NCBI RefSeq assembly: GCF_004348345.1
Contig: NZ_SMJZ01000007.1
Coordinates: 1 to 64,000, forward strand
Reading direction: 5' to 3'
Length of the DNA: 64,000 nt
Origin: Nonomuraea longispora
Lineage (GTDB): Bacteria; Actinomycetota; Actinomycetes; Streptosporangiales; Streptosporangiaceae
In this document: positions 1-8,233 of the stretch, one piece after another
Layout of the letters: every line of letters starts with the position of its first letter
How positions within the stretch are numbered: the stretch's first letter is position 1
Notes under the pieces: generated by a model
The model's input: the letters and a program-made list of their open reading frames with translations, nothing else
The model's database searches: none
Told to the model about the DNA's origin: nothing
Made by a program: the position numbers and the translations under genes

Positions 1-43
1 GGGTGGGCATGCTCTTCTCCAGCTGACGCTCGCCCAGGCAGGT

Positions 44-78
44 CGAGGGCCGCGCACCGGCGGGGTGCGCGGCCCTCG
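44..78. terminator. Strong GC hairpin, likely bidirectional terminator
   Basis: A perfect 15-bp inverted repeat (44-58 with 64-78) encloses a 5-nt loop. It lies just past the stop of the minus-strand lipoprotein gene that ends at 117. There is no T tract, as is common for actinobacterial terminators. Confidence 0.7.
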
Positions 79-116
79 CGGCGTCTCTTGGGTCGGCTCC
101 CCGGGGGGCCGCGGGT

Positions 117-1106
117 TCAGCCGGGGAAGTCGTCCGGGTCCACCGGGGAGGTGCGGGCGTTGCCTCCGGAGATGGCGTGCAGGGTGACCCGCCAGTCGTG
201 CCAGCGAACCTGCGTGGCGGTGTAGGACGTCCTGAACTTCACCGACTTCTGGAACCTCTCGAAGCTGCACTCGCGGGTGAACGCCTTGCGCTTGCCGTCC
301 CAGTCCACGCCGTGCGTGAAGTAGATCCGGTACGTGCCGTCGCGCACGCCCCGCACCTTGAACCGCGCGTTCTTGCGCACGTAGACGCTGAACGCCTTGC
401 TGCCGCCGCGCACGGCGGTGACCACCGCGTCGCGGTCGCCGCCGTTGTCGATCTCCAGCGAGCTGCGGCCGCTCAGCGTGCTCCTGCGCACGTACGAGCC
501 GTTGCGCAACCTTCTGGTCTGCTTCTTCCCGGCCGTCACGCCGACGACGTCGGCCCTGTAGTCCCCGGCGCTCTCCAGGGCCTCTCCGGCCTCGTCGAGC
601 CGGTCCAGCGTGTCGTCCAGGTCGGTGAGCACGGCCGAGGAGGTGCACAGGTCCCGGCCGCCGACCTTGTCGCCGGTGGCGACCAGCGCGGCGGCGGCGG
701 CGCGCAGGCCGGCGACGTACGCGTCGTGCTGGGCGCGTACGGAATCGGGCGGGGTGAGGCCGGCCAGCTGGTCGGCGCCGTCGCTCAGGGCCGACCGGGC
801 GCGGCCGAGCTTCTGGTCGAGCGACTTGAGCCCGCGCGCGCCCGCCAGGGCGTCGAGCGCGGCGCGCATCGGCTTGCGCTCGCCGCCGAGCTCGTCCTTG
901 TAGGCCTCGGGCGTCAGCGCGGTCGCGCTGGGAGCGGCGGGTGTGCCGCCGCTGACCGAAGGGGCGCTGTCCTGGCCGCCGGCCACGCCGGTGACCTTGC
1001 TCTCGCCCCCGGTGGGCGAGGGCGAGCCGGCCGAGCACGCGCCGAGCGTGAGCGTTGTCAAGGCGAGAACGCAGGGGATCAACCGCGGTGCTGCCACCTG
1101 CCACAC
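117..1106 (-). CDS. Secreted lipoprotein of unknown function
   Basis: I do not recognise the family. The 329-aa product starts with a hydrophobic signal peptide ending in a lipobox (LGAC, Cys about residue 24), so it should be lipid-anchored outside the membrane. A Ser/Gly/Pro/Thr-rich linker follows (residues 25-65). Next comes a mostly helical stretch (about 68-190, Ala/Leu/Asp/Arg-rich, predicted as paired helices). The C-terminal half (about 195-329) looks beta-rich with many aromatic and basic residues. The start used is a GTG at 1106; a second in-frame GTG three codons later is equally possible. It is monocistronic, with a hairpin at 44-78 behind it and the ABC-F gene 28 bp upstream on the same strand. 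Confidence 0.75.
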   Translation of the reverse strand: MWQVAAPRLIPCVLALTTLTLGACSAGSPSPTGGESKVTGVAGGQDSAPSVSGGTPAAPSATALTPEAYKDELGGERKPMRAALDALAGARGLKSLDQKLGRARSALSDGADQLAGLTPPDSVRAQHDAYVAGLRAAAAALVATGDKVGGRDLCTSSAVLTDLDDTLDRLDEAGEALESAGDYRADVVGVTAGKKQTRRLRNGSYVRRSTLSGRSSLEIDNGGDRDAVVTAVRGGSKAFSVYVRKNARFKVRGVRDGTYRIYFTHGVDWDGKRKAFTRECSFERFQKSVKFRTSYTATQVRWHDWRVTLHAISGGNARTSPVDPDDFPG

Positions 1107-1134
1107 TATCGCCCGGTTGATCCCCGAACGTCAA

Positions 1135-2784
1135 TCACGATTCGGCCAGTCCGGCCTCCCTGTCCTGGTGCAGCCAGCGGGTGATCCCGAGCGTCTCCAG
1201 GAACGGCACGTCATGACTGGCCACGATGAGCGCCCCTCGGTAGGCCGACAGCGCCTGCGCGAGCTGGGCGGCACTGGCCATGTCGAGGTTGTTGGTCGGC
1301 TCGTCGAGCAGGAGCAGCTGCGGCGGCGGCTCGGCCGACAGCAGCGCGGCCAGCGTCGCGCGGAACCGTTCGCCGCCCGAGAGCGTGCCCGCCGCCTGGT
1401 TGGCCCGCTCTCCCCTGAACAGGAAGCGCGCAAGGCGGGCGCGTACCTCGTTCACCGAGGCGGAGGGGGCGGCGGCGCGCACGTTGTCCACCACGCTCAG
1501 CGCGTCGTCGAGCAGGTCGAGCCGCTGCGGCAGGTAGTGGACGGGCACGTGGGCGCCGTGCTCCAGGATGCGCCTGAGCAGCGTGGTCTTGCCCGAGCCG
1601 TTGCGCCCGAGCAGCGCGATGCGCTCCGGTCCGCGCACGACCAGGGTCTCCAGCACGGCCCTGCGGATCTCCTCCGCGCCCTCCTCCGCGTCCTCCTGTG
1701 CGTCCTCCTGTGCGTCCTCCTGTGCGGGGCGCGCGGCTCCGGGAGGTGGGTCGAGCGGCAGGGTCAGGACCGTACGTCCGGCCGGCACCTCGGTGCCGGG
1801 CAGCTCGATGCGGATCTCCGCGTCGTCGCGCACCGACTGCTCGGCCTCGGTCAGCCGCTCGCGGGCCTCCTCCAGCTTCTCCAGGTGCAGGGTGCGCTGC
1901 TTGCCCGCGCTCACCTGGGCCTTGCGCTTGAGCCCGTTCGCGACGATCTTCGGCACCTTCTTGTTCTCGAACGCCTTCCTGCCCGCGCGCAGGCCCCTGT
2001 CGATCCTGGTGCGGGCCTCGACGAGCTCGCGCTGCTGCCGTCTCACCTCGCCTTCCGCGGTGCGCACCGTACGTTCGGCCGCCTCCTGTTCGGCGTCGAC
2101 CTGCTCCTCGTAGGCGCTCAGGTTGCCGCCGTACATGCGTACGGCGCCGTCGCGCAGCTCGGCGACCTGGTCGACGAGCTCCAGCAGCGCCCGATCGTGG
2201 CTGACGAGCAGCAGCACGCCCTGCCAGGCGGACACGGCGGCGTAGAGCCGCCGCCTGGCCTCGAGGTCGAGGTTGTTGGTGGGCTCGTCGAGCAGCAGCA
2301 CGTCGGGCCGCTTCAGCAGCTGGGCGGCGAGCGCGACCATGACGGTCTCGCCGCCGGACAGCGTGCCGACGGTGCGGTCCAGGCCGATGTGGCCGAGGCC
2401 GAGCCGGTCAAGCTCAGCCCGCGCGCGTTCCTCCACGTCCCAGTCGTCGCCGACCGCGGCGAAGTGCTCCTCGGCCACGTCGCCGCCCTCGATGGCGTGC
2501 AGCGCCGTCCGGGTCGCGCTGATCTCCAGCAGGTCCGACACGGTACGGCCGGCCGCGAGCGGCACGTTCTGCGGCAGGTATCCCACCTCGCCCGCGACGG
2601 AGACGGACCCGGACTGCGGGGCCAGCTCACCGGCGATGATCTTGATCAGGGTGGACTTGCCCGATCCGTTGAGCCCGATGAGCCCCGTACGCCCCGCCGG
2701 GAACGCGGCGTCGAGCCGGTCGAGCACCTTGCTGCCGTCGGGCCAGGCGAAGGAGACATGATCGATGACAAGCGAGAAAGACAT
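1135..2784 (-). CDS. ABC-F family ATPase (ribosome-associated ABC protein)
   Basis: Soluble tandem ABC ATPase with no membrane segments, which is the ABC-F layout: NBD1 with Walker A GLNGSGKS (about residues 37-44) and LSGGE signature, a basic interdomain linker, then NBD2 with GRNGSGKT and a second LSGGE. Walker B regions read LLLDEPTNN in both halves. ABC-F proteins act on the ribosome as translation factors or antibiotic protection proteins; which role applies here cannot be read from sequence alone. The 549-aa start at 2784 is chosen because GGGAG lies 7 nt upstream; a GTG/ATG pair 15-18 nt further up is less likely. The linker carries an Ala-Gln-Glu-Asp tandem repeat (DNA repeat at 1691-1726). 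A roughly 240-bp upstream leader contains an inverted repeat. Confidence 0.93.
   Translation of the reverse strand: MSFSLVIDHVSFAWPDGSKVLDRLDAAFPAGRTGLIGLNGSGKSTLIKIIAGELAPQSGSVSVAGEVGYLPQNVPLAAGRTVSDLLEISATRTALHAIEGGDVAEEHFAAVGDDWDVEERARAELDRLGLGHIGLDRTVGTLSGGETVMVALAAQLLKRPDVLLLDEPTNNLDLEARRRLYAAVSAWQGVLLLVSHDRALLELVDQVAELRDGAVRMYGGNLSAYEEQVDAEQEAAERTVRTAEGEVRRQQRELVEARTRIDRGLRAGRKAFENKKVPKIVANGLKRKAQVSAGKQRTLHLEKLEEARERLTEAEQSVRDDAEIRIELPGTEVPAGRTVLTLPLDPPPGAARPAQEDAQEDAQEDAEEGAEEIRRAVLETLVVRGPERIALLGRNGSGKTTLLRRILEHGAHVPVHYLPQRLDLLDDALSVVDNVRAAAPSASVNEVRARLARFLFRGERANQAAGTLSGGERFRATLAALLSAEPPPQLLLLDEPTNNLDMASAAQLAQALSAYRGALIVASHDVPFLETLGITRWLHQDREAGLAES
1691..1726 (-). repeat. In-frame 12-bp tandem repeat in ABC-F gene
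   Basis: Three exact copies of a 12-bp unit (1691-1702, 1703-1714, 1715-1726), with a degenerate fourth copy just before at 1679-1690. They encode repeated A-Q-E-D in the acidic part of the interdomain region. Copy number could vary by slippage without breaking the frame. Confidence 0.9.
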
Positions 2785-2898
2785 AAGGCGGCTCCCCATC
2801 ACAAACGTTGAAATGTCGTGACGTGGCGGGAAATCACCGCATAGACGCGCAACCCAGGGGAACTCGTACGGAGTCCGCGATCGAGGCGAGGATGTCGC

Positions 2899-2961
2899 CT
2901 GAGGTCAGGTGTGCGCGCAGGCCCAGGACAGGGCGGAACGGCGCGGTGCCCGCGACCTCAG
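2899..2961 (-). promoter_or_regulatory. Inverted repeat in the ABC-F upstream leader
   Basis: CTGAGGTC (2899-2906) and GACCTCAG (2954-2961) are exact inverted copies about 120-180 bp upstream of the ABC-F start. Drug-inducible ABC-F genes often have attenuating leaders, so a structured leader is possible. I found no convincing leader peptide, so the role is speculative. Confidence 0.3.
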
Positions 2962-3025
2962 ATCCTCACGTCGGCTGCCCTCACGGATCGGCGACAGAAC
3001 GACGAAAGTGTATGCGACGTGCAGA

Positions 3026-3547
3026 TCACCTGGCAAGGCTGCGCGCCCGGTGCGCCGCGACGTTCACCCTGTTGGCGCAGGCCGGCGTGCAGAACCGGCG
3101 GCGCCCGTTGCGCGAGGTGTCGACGTAGACGACACCGCAGCCGTCCCTGCCGCACCGCCCCAGCCGCCGGCCGCCGGCGAACGACATGGCCATGGCCAGC
3201 CCGCCGGCCGTGGTGTCCTTCGCCCTGGCCACGATGTCGGCGTCCACCGCGAAGAAGTGCAGGTGGGGCTCGCGGCCGTCGTGGGCGCTCACGTACGGCT
3301 TGGACGCGGTCACGTCGAGCAGCTCGTTGACCAGCCGGATCTGGGTGTCCTGGTCGAACTCGCCGAACACCGGGTCGAGCCGGCGGGCCCACGCCCGCAG
3401 CTCCTCGGCCTCGCCGGCGGTGACGGCGGTGCGCAGCAGGCGGTGCTCGCCGAGCATCGCCTCGACCGCCGCCGGACTGAAGTCGGTCGCGTTGACCAGC
3501 GCCGCCGCGAGGGCCGCTCCGTTGCCGCCGTAAGCGTTGAAATGCAT
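3026..3547 (-). CDS. CGNR zinc finger (ABATE-type) putative regulator
   Basis: 173 aa. The C-terminal 45 residues are a CGNR zinc finger: C-x4-C at CGRDGC, then FCTPACANR, giving four Cys ligands. The basic stretch SRNGRRR between the pairs fits nucleic-acid binding. The N-terminal roughly 120 residues are a helical ABATE-like stress-associated domain. Members of this family are presumed transcription regulators of uncharacterised targets. The ATG at 3547 has no obvious Shine-Dalgarno and may be a near-leaderless start. It is divergent from the 57-aa gene at 3573, sharing a 25-bp gap. Confidence 0.88.
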   Translation of the reverse strand: MHFNAYGGNGAALAAALVNATDFSPAAVEAMLGEHRLLRTAVTAGEAEELRAWARRLDPVFGEFDQDTQIRLVNELLDVTASKPYVSAHDGREPHLHFFAVDADIVARAKDTTAGGLAMAMSFAGGRRLGRCGRDGCGVVYVDTSRNGRRRFCTPACANRVNVAAHRARSLAR

Positions 3548-3572
3548 AAGGCCATTACATCAGGTTGGAATC

Positions 3573-3746
3573 ATGCACTCAGCAGATCTGCACGACCCTC
3601 TCGCCCTGACCCTCGTCTCCTCTCATCGCACGTCCGAGGGCCTGGTCTCCTATCTGAGGTGCGCCTGCGGCGTCTGGGAGGTGCGGACCTCGCGCATGGT
3701 CGCGACCTCCGCTCCCGGAGGACGGTCGATCAAGACCATCGACTGA
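3573..3746 (+). CDS. Small conserved-type hypothetical protein (57 aa)
   Basis: Short protein beginning MHSADLHDP, with a central YLRCACGVWEV stretch that could be a minimal metal or beta-hairpin motif. The upstream in-frame ATG at 3537 lies inside the divergent CGNR start, so the start at 3573 is preferred. It sits between the divergent CGNR gene and the acyl-CoA ligase, ending 50 bp before the latter. I do not recognise a function. Composition matches neighbouring genes and it does not overlap a better reading frame. Confidence 0.55.
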   Translation: MHSADLHDPLALTLVSSHRTSEGLVSYLRCACGVWEVRTSRMVATSAPGGRSIKTID

Positions 3747-3796
3747 GACGCCGCCGTGGTCCTAGAGTCGGCCACACACCCTCCAGGAGGTCAGGC

Positions 3797-5578
3797 ATGT
3801 CCAGCATTCCGTCCTTGCTGCGCGACAGGATCACGGCTACCCCCGACGCCGAGGCGTACCGGGTGCCCTCCGATGAGGGCTGGAGCTCACTGTCATGGCG
3901 GGAGGTGGGCGAGCGGGTCCGCGGCCTGACTCTGGGGCTCGCCCGGCTCGGCGCCGGGCCCGGCACCCGCGTGTCGATCCTCTGCTCCACCCGGCTCGAA
4001 TGGATCCTGGCCGACCTGGCGGTGTTGTCCACCGGGGCGGCCACGACGACGATCTACCCGTCCAACACGGCCGAGGAGTCCGCGTTCGTCATCGCCGACT
4101 CGGGCAGCACGATCGTCATCGCCGAGAACGACGACCAGGTCTCCAAGATCAGGTCCGTGCGGAAGGAACTGCCCGGCGTCACCCACGTCGTGGTGATCGA
4201 CGGCTCGCCGGCCGACGACGGCTGGGTGATCACGTTCGACTCGCTGACGGAGGCCGTCTCCGAGGGCGACCCCCAGGCCGGCTACGACGAAATGGTCGAC
4301 GCCATCGCCCAGGACGACCTGGCCACGCTCATCTACACCTCCGGCACCACCGGCCGGCCCAAGGGCGTGGAGCTGACGCACGACAACTGGCTCTACGCGG
4401 CCGGCGCGGTACGCGAGATCGATCTGATCTCCGGGGCCGACCTGCACTTCCTGTGGCTGCCGCTGTCGCACTCGTTCGGCAAGCTGCTGGAGGTGGTGAT
4501 GATCGACGCCGGCGTGCCCACGGCGATCGACGGCCGCCTCGACAGGATCGCCGACAACCTGGGGGAGCTGCGGCCGACGGTCATGGCGGCCGCGCCGCGC
4601 ATCTTCGAGAAGATCCACAACACGGTGGCGGCCAACGTACGGCGCGAGGGCGGCGCGAAGGCCCTCATCTTCGCCTGGGCCAAGCGGACGGGCATCAGGG
4701 TCGTACGGGCCCGCCAGCGCGGGGTCTCCGTCCCGTTCACCACAAGGATCGAGTACGCGCTCGCCGACCGCCTGGTCTTCGCCAAGCTCCGCGACCGGTT
4801 CGGCGGGCGGATCCGCTTCTTCATCTCGGGCGCCGCCCCGCTGTCGCAGGACATCGCCGAGTTCTTCGACGCGGCCGGGCTGACGATCCTTGAGGGGTAC
4901 GGCCTGACGGAGTCGTCGGCGGGCAGCTTCCTCAACCGTCCGGGCTCGGTGCGGTTCGGGACGGTCGGGCAGCCGTTCCCCGGCACCCGGGTACGGATCG
5001 CCGACGACGGCGAGATCCTGATCGGCGGGCGCGGCATCATGCGCGGCTACCACGGCCTGCCGGAGGAGACTGAGGCGGCGCTGAAGGACGGCTGGCTGCA
5101 CACCGGCGACATCGGCGAGCTCGACGAGGCCGGGCGGCTGTCCATCACCGACCGCAAGAAGGAGCTGATCAAGACGTCGGGCGGGAAATATGTCGCGCCG
5201 ACCTACCTGGAGGGCCGGATCAAGGCGGCCTGCCCGTACGCGTCGCACGTGTTCGTGCACGGCGACCGGCGCAACTACGTGACGGCGCTGGTCACCCTCG
5301 ACATGGACGTCGTCAGGCCGTGGGCGGAGGCCGAGTCGCTGCCGGCGGACCCGCGCGAGCTGCGCGAGCACCCCCGCATGCGCGCGGAGGTCGAGAAGGC
5401 GATCGAGCAGGTCAACGCCGGCGAGGCGAGCTACACGACGGTCAAGAAGTTCGCGATCCTGGCGGAGGACTTCTCCGTGGAGACGGGCGAGCTGACCCCC
5501 AGCCTCAAGATCAAGCGCAAGGTGGTGGAGGAACGCCACGGCGACGTCCTCGACTCCTTCTACGACTCGCCGGCATGA
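3797..5578 (+). CDS. Long-chain fatty-acid--CoA ligase (AMP-binding)
   Basis: ANL-superfamily adenylate-forming enzyme of 593 aa that activates a fatty acid to acyl-CoA via acyl-AMP. The ATP P-loop signature YTSGTTGRPKG lies near residues 180-190, the GYGLTE motif near 372-377, the LHTGDIGELD motif near 433, and the C-terminal hinge/lysine region DRKKELIKTSGGK near 450. The length and the early ILCSTRLEW region match FadD15-like bacterial long-chain ligases. The ATG at 3797 is fixed by AGGAGG at 3785-3790; the longer upstream open frame is not used. The 3' end overlaps the thioesterase start by ATGA, so the two are translationally coupled. Confidence 0.93.
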   Translation: MSSIPSLLRDRITATPDAEAYRVPSDEGWSSLSWREVGERVRGLTLGLARLGAGPGTRVSILCSTRLEWILADLAVLSTGAATTTIYPSNTAEESAFVIADSGSTIVIAENDDQVSKIRSVRKELPGVTHVVVIDGSPADDGWVITFDSLTEAVSEGDPQAGYDEMVDAIAQDDLATLIYTSGTTGRPKGVELTHDNWLYAAGAVREIDLISGADLHFLWLPLSHSFGKLLEVVMIDAGVPTAIDGRLDRIADNLGELRPTVMAAAPRIFEKIHNTVAANVRREGGAKALIFAWAKRTGIRVVRARQRGVSVPFTTRIEYALADRLVFAKLRDRFGGRIRFFISGAAPLSQDIAEFFDAAGLTILEGYGLTESSAGSFLNRPGSVRFGTVGQPFPGTRVRIADDGEILIGGRGIMRGYHGLPEETEAALKDGWLHTGDIGELDEAGRLSITDRKKELIKTSGGKYVAPTYLEGRIKAACPYASHVFVHGDRRNYVTALVTLDMDVVRPWAEAESLPADPRELREHPRMRAEVEKAIEQVNAGEASYTTVKKFAILAEDFSVETGELTPSLKIKRKVVEERHGDVLDSFYDSPA

Positions 5579-5970
5579 TCTCCCATCTCCCGGTGCGCCC
5601 GCGACACTGCGACGCCCAGGCCATGATGCACGCGACCCGCTACTACGAGTTCTTCGAGGACGCGTTCCTCGACTGGCTGGGCGCCAGGGGCGGCTACGGG
5701 CGGCTCCGGGAGGGCGGGGCCGACCTGGTGGTCAAGGCGAGCGGCTGCGAGCACCACTCCCCCGCCCGACTGGGCGACGTGCTGGCCGTGGAGAGCGCTC
5801 CGGCGCAAGTCGGCACCACGTCGCTCACGATGACGTTCACGATGCGGCGGGAGGGCGGCCCAGTAAGCGGCCGCGCGGGTGACCTGGTGGCCGTCGGCAC
5901 GGTCACGTACGTGTGCGTGGCGGGCGGCCGGGCCGCCCCACTGCCGGAGATGCTCACAACACCCGCTTAG
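5575..5970 (+). CDS. 4HBT-type acyl-CoA thioesterase
   Basis: 131-aa hotdog-fold protein. The N-terminal pattern R-x-CDAQAMMHATRYYEFFEDA is the 4-hydroxybenzoyl-CoA/YbgC thioesterase signature (usually V-x-Y-x-D-x4-G-H/V-V-N-x3-Y-x2-F-E). It would hydrolyse an acyl-CoA to the free acid. The ATG overlaps the stop of the acyl-CoA ligase (ATGA at 5575-5578), so ligase and thioesterase form a coupled pair with opposite chemistry, perhaps for acyl-chain turnover or editing. Its last 17 bp overlap the convergent acyltransferase gene. Confidence 0.85.
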   Translation: MISHLPVRPRHCDAQAMMHATRYYEFFEDAFLDWLGARGGYGRLREGGADLVVKASGCEHHSPARLGDVLAVESAPAQVGTTSLTMTFTMRREGGPVSGRAGDLVAVGTVTYVCVAGGRAAPLPEMLTTPA

Positions 5971-7042
5971 CCCCGGGCAGCGACCGCACGGCGTAGGCCA
6001 GGGCCCAGCACGCGGGCAGCGCGATGACGAGCATGATGGCGAACTTGACGATGGCGATCGCCTCGATGGGCCGCAGCGCGTAGCCGAGGGCGACCAGCAC
6101 GAGCGGGTGGACGATGTAGACGGTGAAGGCGTGGTCGGACAGGAATCTGCCGCGCGGCCCCTGGTCGCCGAAGCGCTCCCTGAAGACCACGGTCAGTCCG
6201 ATGATCATGGCGACCGCGAACGACGACTCCCACAGGGCCGTCAGCGCCGACGCCAGCACGCCGGTCGTCATGTACTGCGCCGGCACCAGCACCGCGCTCG
6301 ACACGCCCGCCGTGACGAGCCCGAGCGGTCCCGCCTTGGCCGGCAGCGTCTCGAACCAGCCGCGCCTGAAGGCGACGCACCCGAGCGTGAACATGGCGGC
6401 GTACTGCGGCAGGCACTGCGGCGAAGGGAGCCCCAGCACCGGCACGTAGCTGCCGGTCGGCACCGGGATGCGCCACAGGAACGTCGCGACGGCCAGCCCC
6501 AGGACGAACAGCGCGATCCAGCTGAACCTGAGGGGGACGGAACGCTGGTCGAGCGGCCTGCGCCGGCTCCGCCAGAGCAGGTGGACCAGCGCGAAGACGA
6601 TCAGCACCTCGGCGAACCACATGGGCCCCGGGTCCCAGGAGCCGATGTAGTAGTGCCAGTAGGGCATGCCCGCGGGCGCGGCCCACTCGGCGTACCCGGG
6701 GAAGTTGACCAGCGGCCGCAGCAGGAAGAGGAAGACGAGCAGCGGGATGCCGAGCCGGATGAGCCGGTCGCGCATGAAGGCGCGCCCGCCCTTGCGATCG
6801 TAGGAACGGGGGGTGAAGAAGCCGGAGATGAGGAAGAAGAACCCCATGAAGAAGGCCTGGTTGAAGGAGACCAGGAGGTCGAGCAGACCGCCTGAGGCGT
6901 CCTTGGCGGGCTCGGTGTAGAACCAGAGGGGGATGTTTCCGTAGGTGACCGCCACGTGGTGGGCGACGACCAGCCCGGTCAGCACGATCCTCAGGTTGTC
7001 GACCGCGTGAAGGCGGGTCGCCGGCCTGAGCTCGGTCTTCAT
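5954..7042 (-). CDS. Membrane acyltransferase, family 3
   Basis: 362-aa integral membrane protein with about ten hydrophobic segments. The N-terminal motif H-A-V-D-N-L-R (residues about 12-18), an early HH in TM1 (LVVAHHV) and the F-F-F-L-I-S-G-F-F stretch are typical of acyltransferase-3/OafA-type enzymes, which O-acylate exported glycans or lipids; the substrate is unknown. The start MKTELR at 7042 is chosen because its ATG overlaps the TetR stop in an ATGA (7039-7042), giving a TetR-acyltransferase operon. The regulator probably controls this gene. The 3' end overlaps the convergent thioesterase. Confidence 0.88.
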   Translation of the reverse strand: MKTELRPATRLHAVDNLRIVLTGLVVAHHVAVTYGNIPLWFYTEPAKDASGGLLDLLVSFNQAFFMGFFFLISGFFTPRSYDRKGGRAFMRDRLIRLGIPLLVFLFLLRPLVNFPGYAEWAAPAGMPYWHYYIGSWDPGPMWFAEVLIVFALVHLLWRSRRRPLDQRSVPLRFSWIALFVLGLAVATFLWRIPVPTGSYVPVLGLPSPQCLPQYAAMFTLGCVAFRRGWFETLPAKAGPLGLVTAGVSSAVLVPAQYMTTGVLASALTALWESSFAVAMIIGLTVVFRERFGDQGPRGRFLSDHAFTVYIVHPLVLVALGYALRPIEAIAIVKFAIMLVIALPACWALAYAVRSLPGAKRVL

Positions 7043-7659
7043 GATCTGCATGCCCTTTCGAAGATGTCGGCCAGTTCTCTGGCGTGTGCGTCGAGATCGT
7101 GCTCGGGATAGGCGACCCAGTAGGCGAACATGTTGTCGACGGCGGAGGCCTGGGTGACGGCCATGACCCGGCGGTCGAAGTGCCAGAACTCTCCGCTCTC
7201 CTGGCCGAGCGCGTAGATTCCCTCCAGCGCCCGGTAGATCTCCTCGTTGGCCTTGATCCCGTAGCGCGGGCGCCCGTCGGCGCCCCTGAGGTGGATGAAG
7301 ATCTCACCCAGAGCGGCCAGCTGGGTGCGGTGGCCGCGCATGTGCTCGGCGACACCCAGAAGGTACGCCCTGAGCAGTTCCGTGGCCGAGCTCAGACCCT
7401 GCATCCTGGCCCCTACGGTCTCGGCGATGAGGCCGTAGGTCCGCTCGACCACCTCCACCATCAGCTCGTCCTTGCCGGCGAAATGGTAGGAGATGACGCC
7501 CTTGCTGATGCCCGCGTGCTGGGCGATGCGCGCCAGTGAGGCCTGGGCGAACCCGATCTCGGCGATCACTTCCACGGCGGAGGCGACGATCTGGGCACGC
7601 CTGGCCTCCTCGATGAAGGAGCGACGTTTCTGGCCATCCGACTCATTTTCTGACCGCAT
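7039..7659 (-). CDS. TetR-family transcriptional regulator
   Basis: 206 aa. N-terminal helix-turn-helix (about residues 15-60) with the usual TetR pattern IVASAVEVIAEIGFAQASL...IAQHAGISKGVISYHFAGKDEL. The C-terminal ligand-binding region is all-helical. The ATG at 7659 is preferred; a TTG two codons upstream (7665) is possible. It is co-transcribed with the membrane acyltransferase through an ATGA overlap and divergent from the YbaB gene. An 8-bp inverted repeat overlapping its start may be its operator. Confidence 0.92.
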   Translation of the reverse strand: MRSENESDGQKRRSFIEEARRAQIVASAVEVIAEIGFAQASLARIAQHAGISKGVISYHFAGKDELMVEVVERTYGLIAETVGARMQGLSSATELLRAYLLGVAEHMRGHRTQLAALGEIFIHLRGADGRPRYGIKANEEIYRALEGIYALGQESGEFWHFDRRVMAVTQASAVDNMFAYWVAYPEHDLDAHARELADIFERACRS

Positions 7660-7691
7660 GGCCAAAATTATAGCGCATCGGCCTGGCCATG
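7657..7691. promoter_or_regulatory. Possible TetR operator (inverted repeat)
   Basis: CATGGCCA (7657-7664) and TGGCCATG (7684-7691) are exact inverted arms with a 19-bp spacer. They flank an AT-rich patch (AAAATTATA) that could be a minus-strand promoter. They overlap the TetR start. The spacing is wide for a TetR operator, so this is tentative. Confidence 0.35.
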
Positions 7692-7772
7692 TGCCGTCCG
7701 GTCAAGTCGCGCGGCAGTGTGGCATGTGCTATTACCGTCGGATTGCAGCTCATACAGAACGGAAGGACTCCG

Positions 7773-8213
7773 ATGGAGAGCCCGCTCGGCAACTTCGCGC
7801 ACATCGATGTCGAGGCGTTCCTACGAGACTCCCGCAAACGCGTGGCCGGCTTCGAGGCTGCCCAGAAAGAGGTCGCGGCGGCGGTCGGCCGGGCCACGGC
7901 GGCCAACGGCCACATCGTGGTCGAATGCACCGCGCAGGGCGGCGTGACCCGGCTCGAGATCGATCCGCGAGCGAAGCGGATGAGCGTCAAAGAGATGTCG
8001 GCAGCGATTCTCGCCGCTCTCCGTGACGCCGACGCCGACCTTCAGCGTCAGGTGTCCGCGATCATGGGCGACTCGTTCGGCGGCATGGATCCTGCCATGG
8101 CCGACCCGGACACGGCGGCGGCGAAGGTCGCCGAGGCGCAACAGGCGTTCGACGGGATGATGAGGGACGCCATGGGAGAGCTCGATCGCCTGCGGAAGAA
8201 ACTCGGTCACTGA
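7773..8213 (+). CDS. YbaB/EbfC family protein
   Basis: 146 aa with the YbaB core: an N-terminal helix (FLRDSRKRVAGFEAAQKEVAAAVGRA), a central beta sheet containing GHIVVECTAQGGVTRLEIDP, and a C-terminal helix. Classical members bind DNA as nucleoid-associated dimers. In actinomycetes, diverged members are common beside ESX/WXG100-like genes, as here. The start at 7773 has GGAAGGA 5 nt upstream. The C-terminal tail (about 100-146) is longer than in E. coli YbaB and forms a predicted amphipathic helix. Confidence 0.85.
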   Translation: MESPLGNFAHIDVEAFLRDSRKRVAGFEAAQKEVAAAVGRATAANGHIVVECTAQGGVTRLEIDPRAKRMSVKEMSAAILAALRDADADLQRQVSAIMGDSFGGMDPAMADPDTAAAKVAEAQQAFDGMMRDAMGELDRLRKKLGH

Positions 8214-8233
8214 GGGGCGTCACCGTGGGGCGG

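Noticed and set aside
943-2811. 622-aa plus-strand open frame over the ABC-F gene
   Set aside because: Antisense shadow in GC-rich DNA: Arg/Gly/Leu/Val-rich with no domain, while the minus frame encodes a clear ABC-F protein.
5967-7355. 462-aa minus frame across TetR and acyltransferase
   Set aside because: Arg/Pro/Ala-rich out-of-frame shadow of two real genes.
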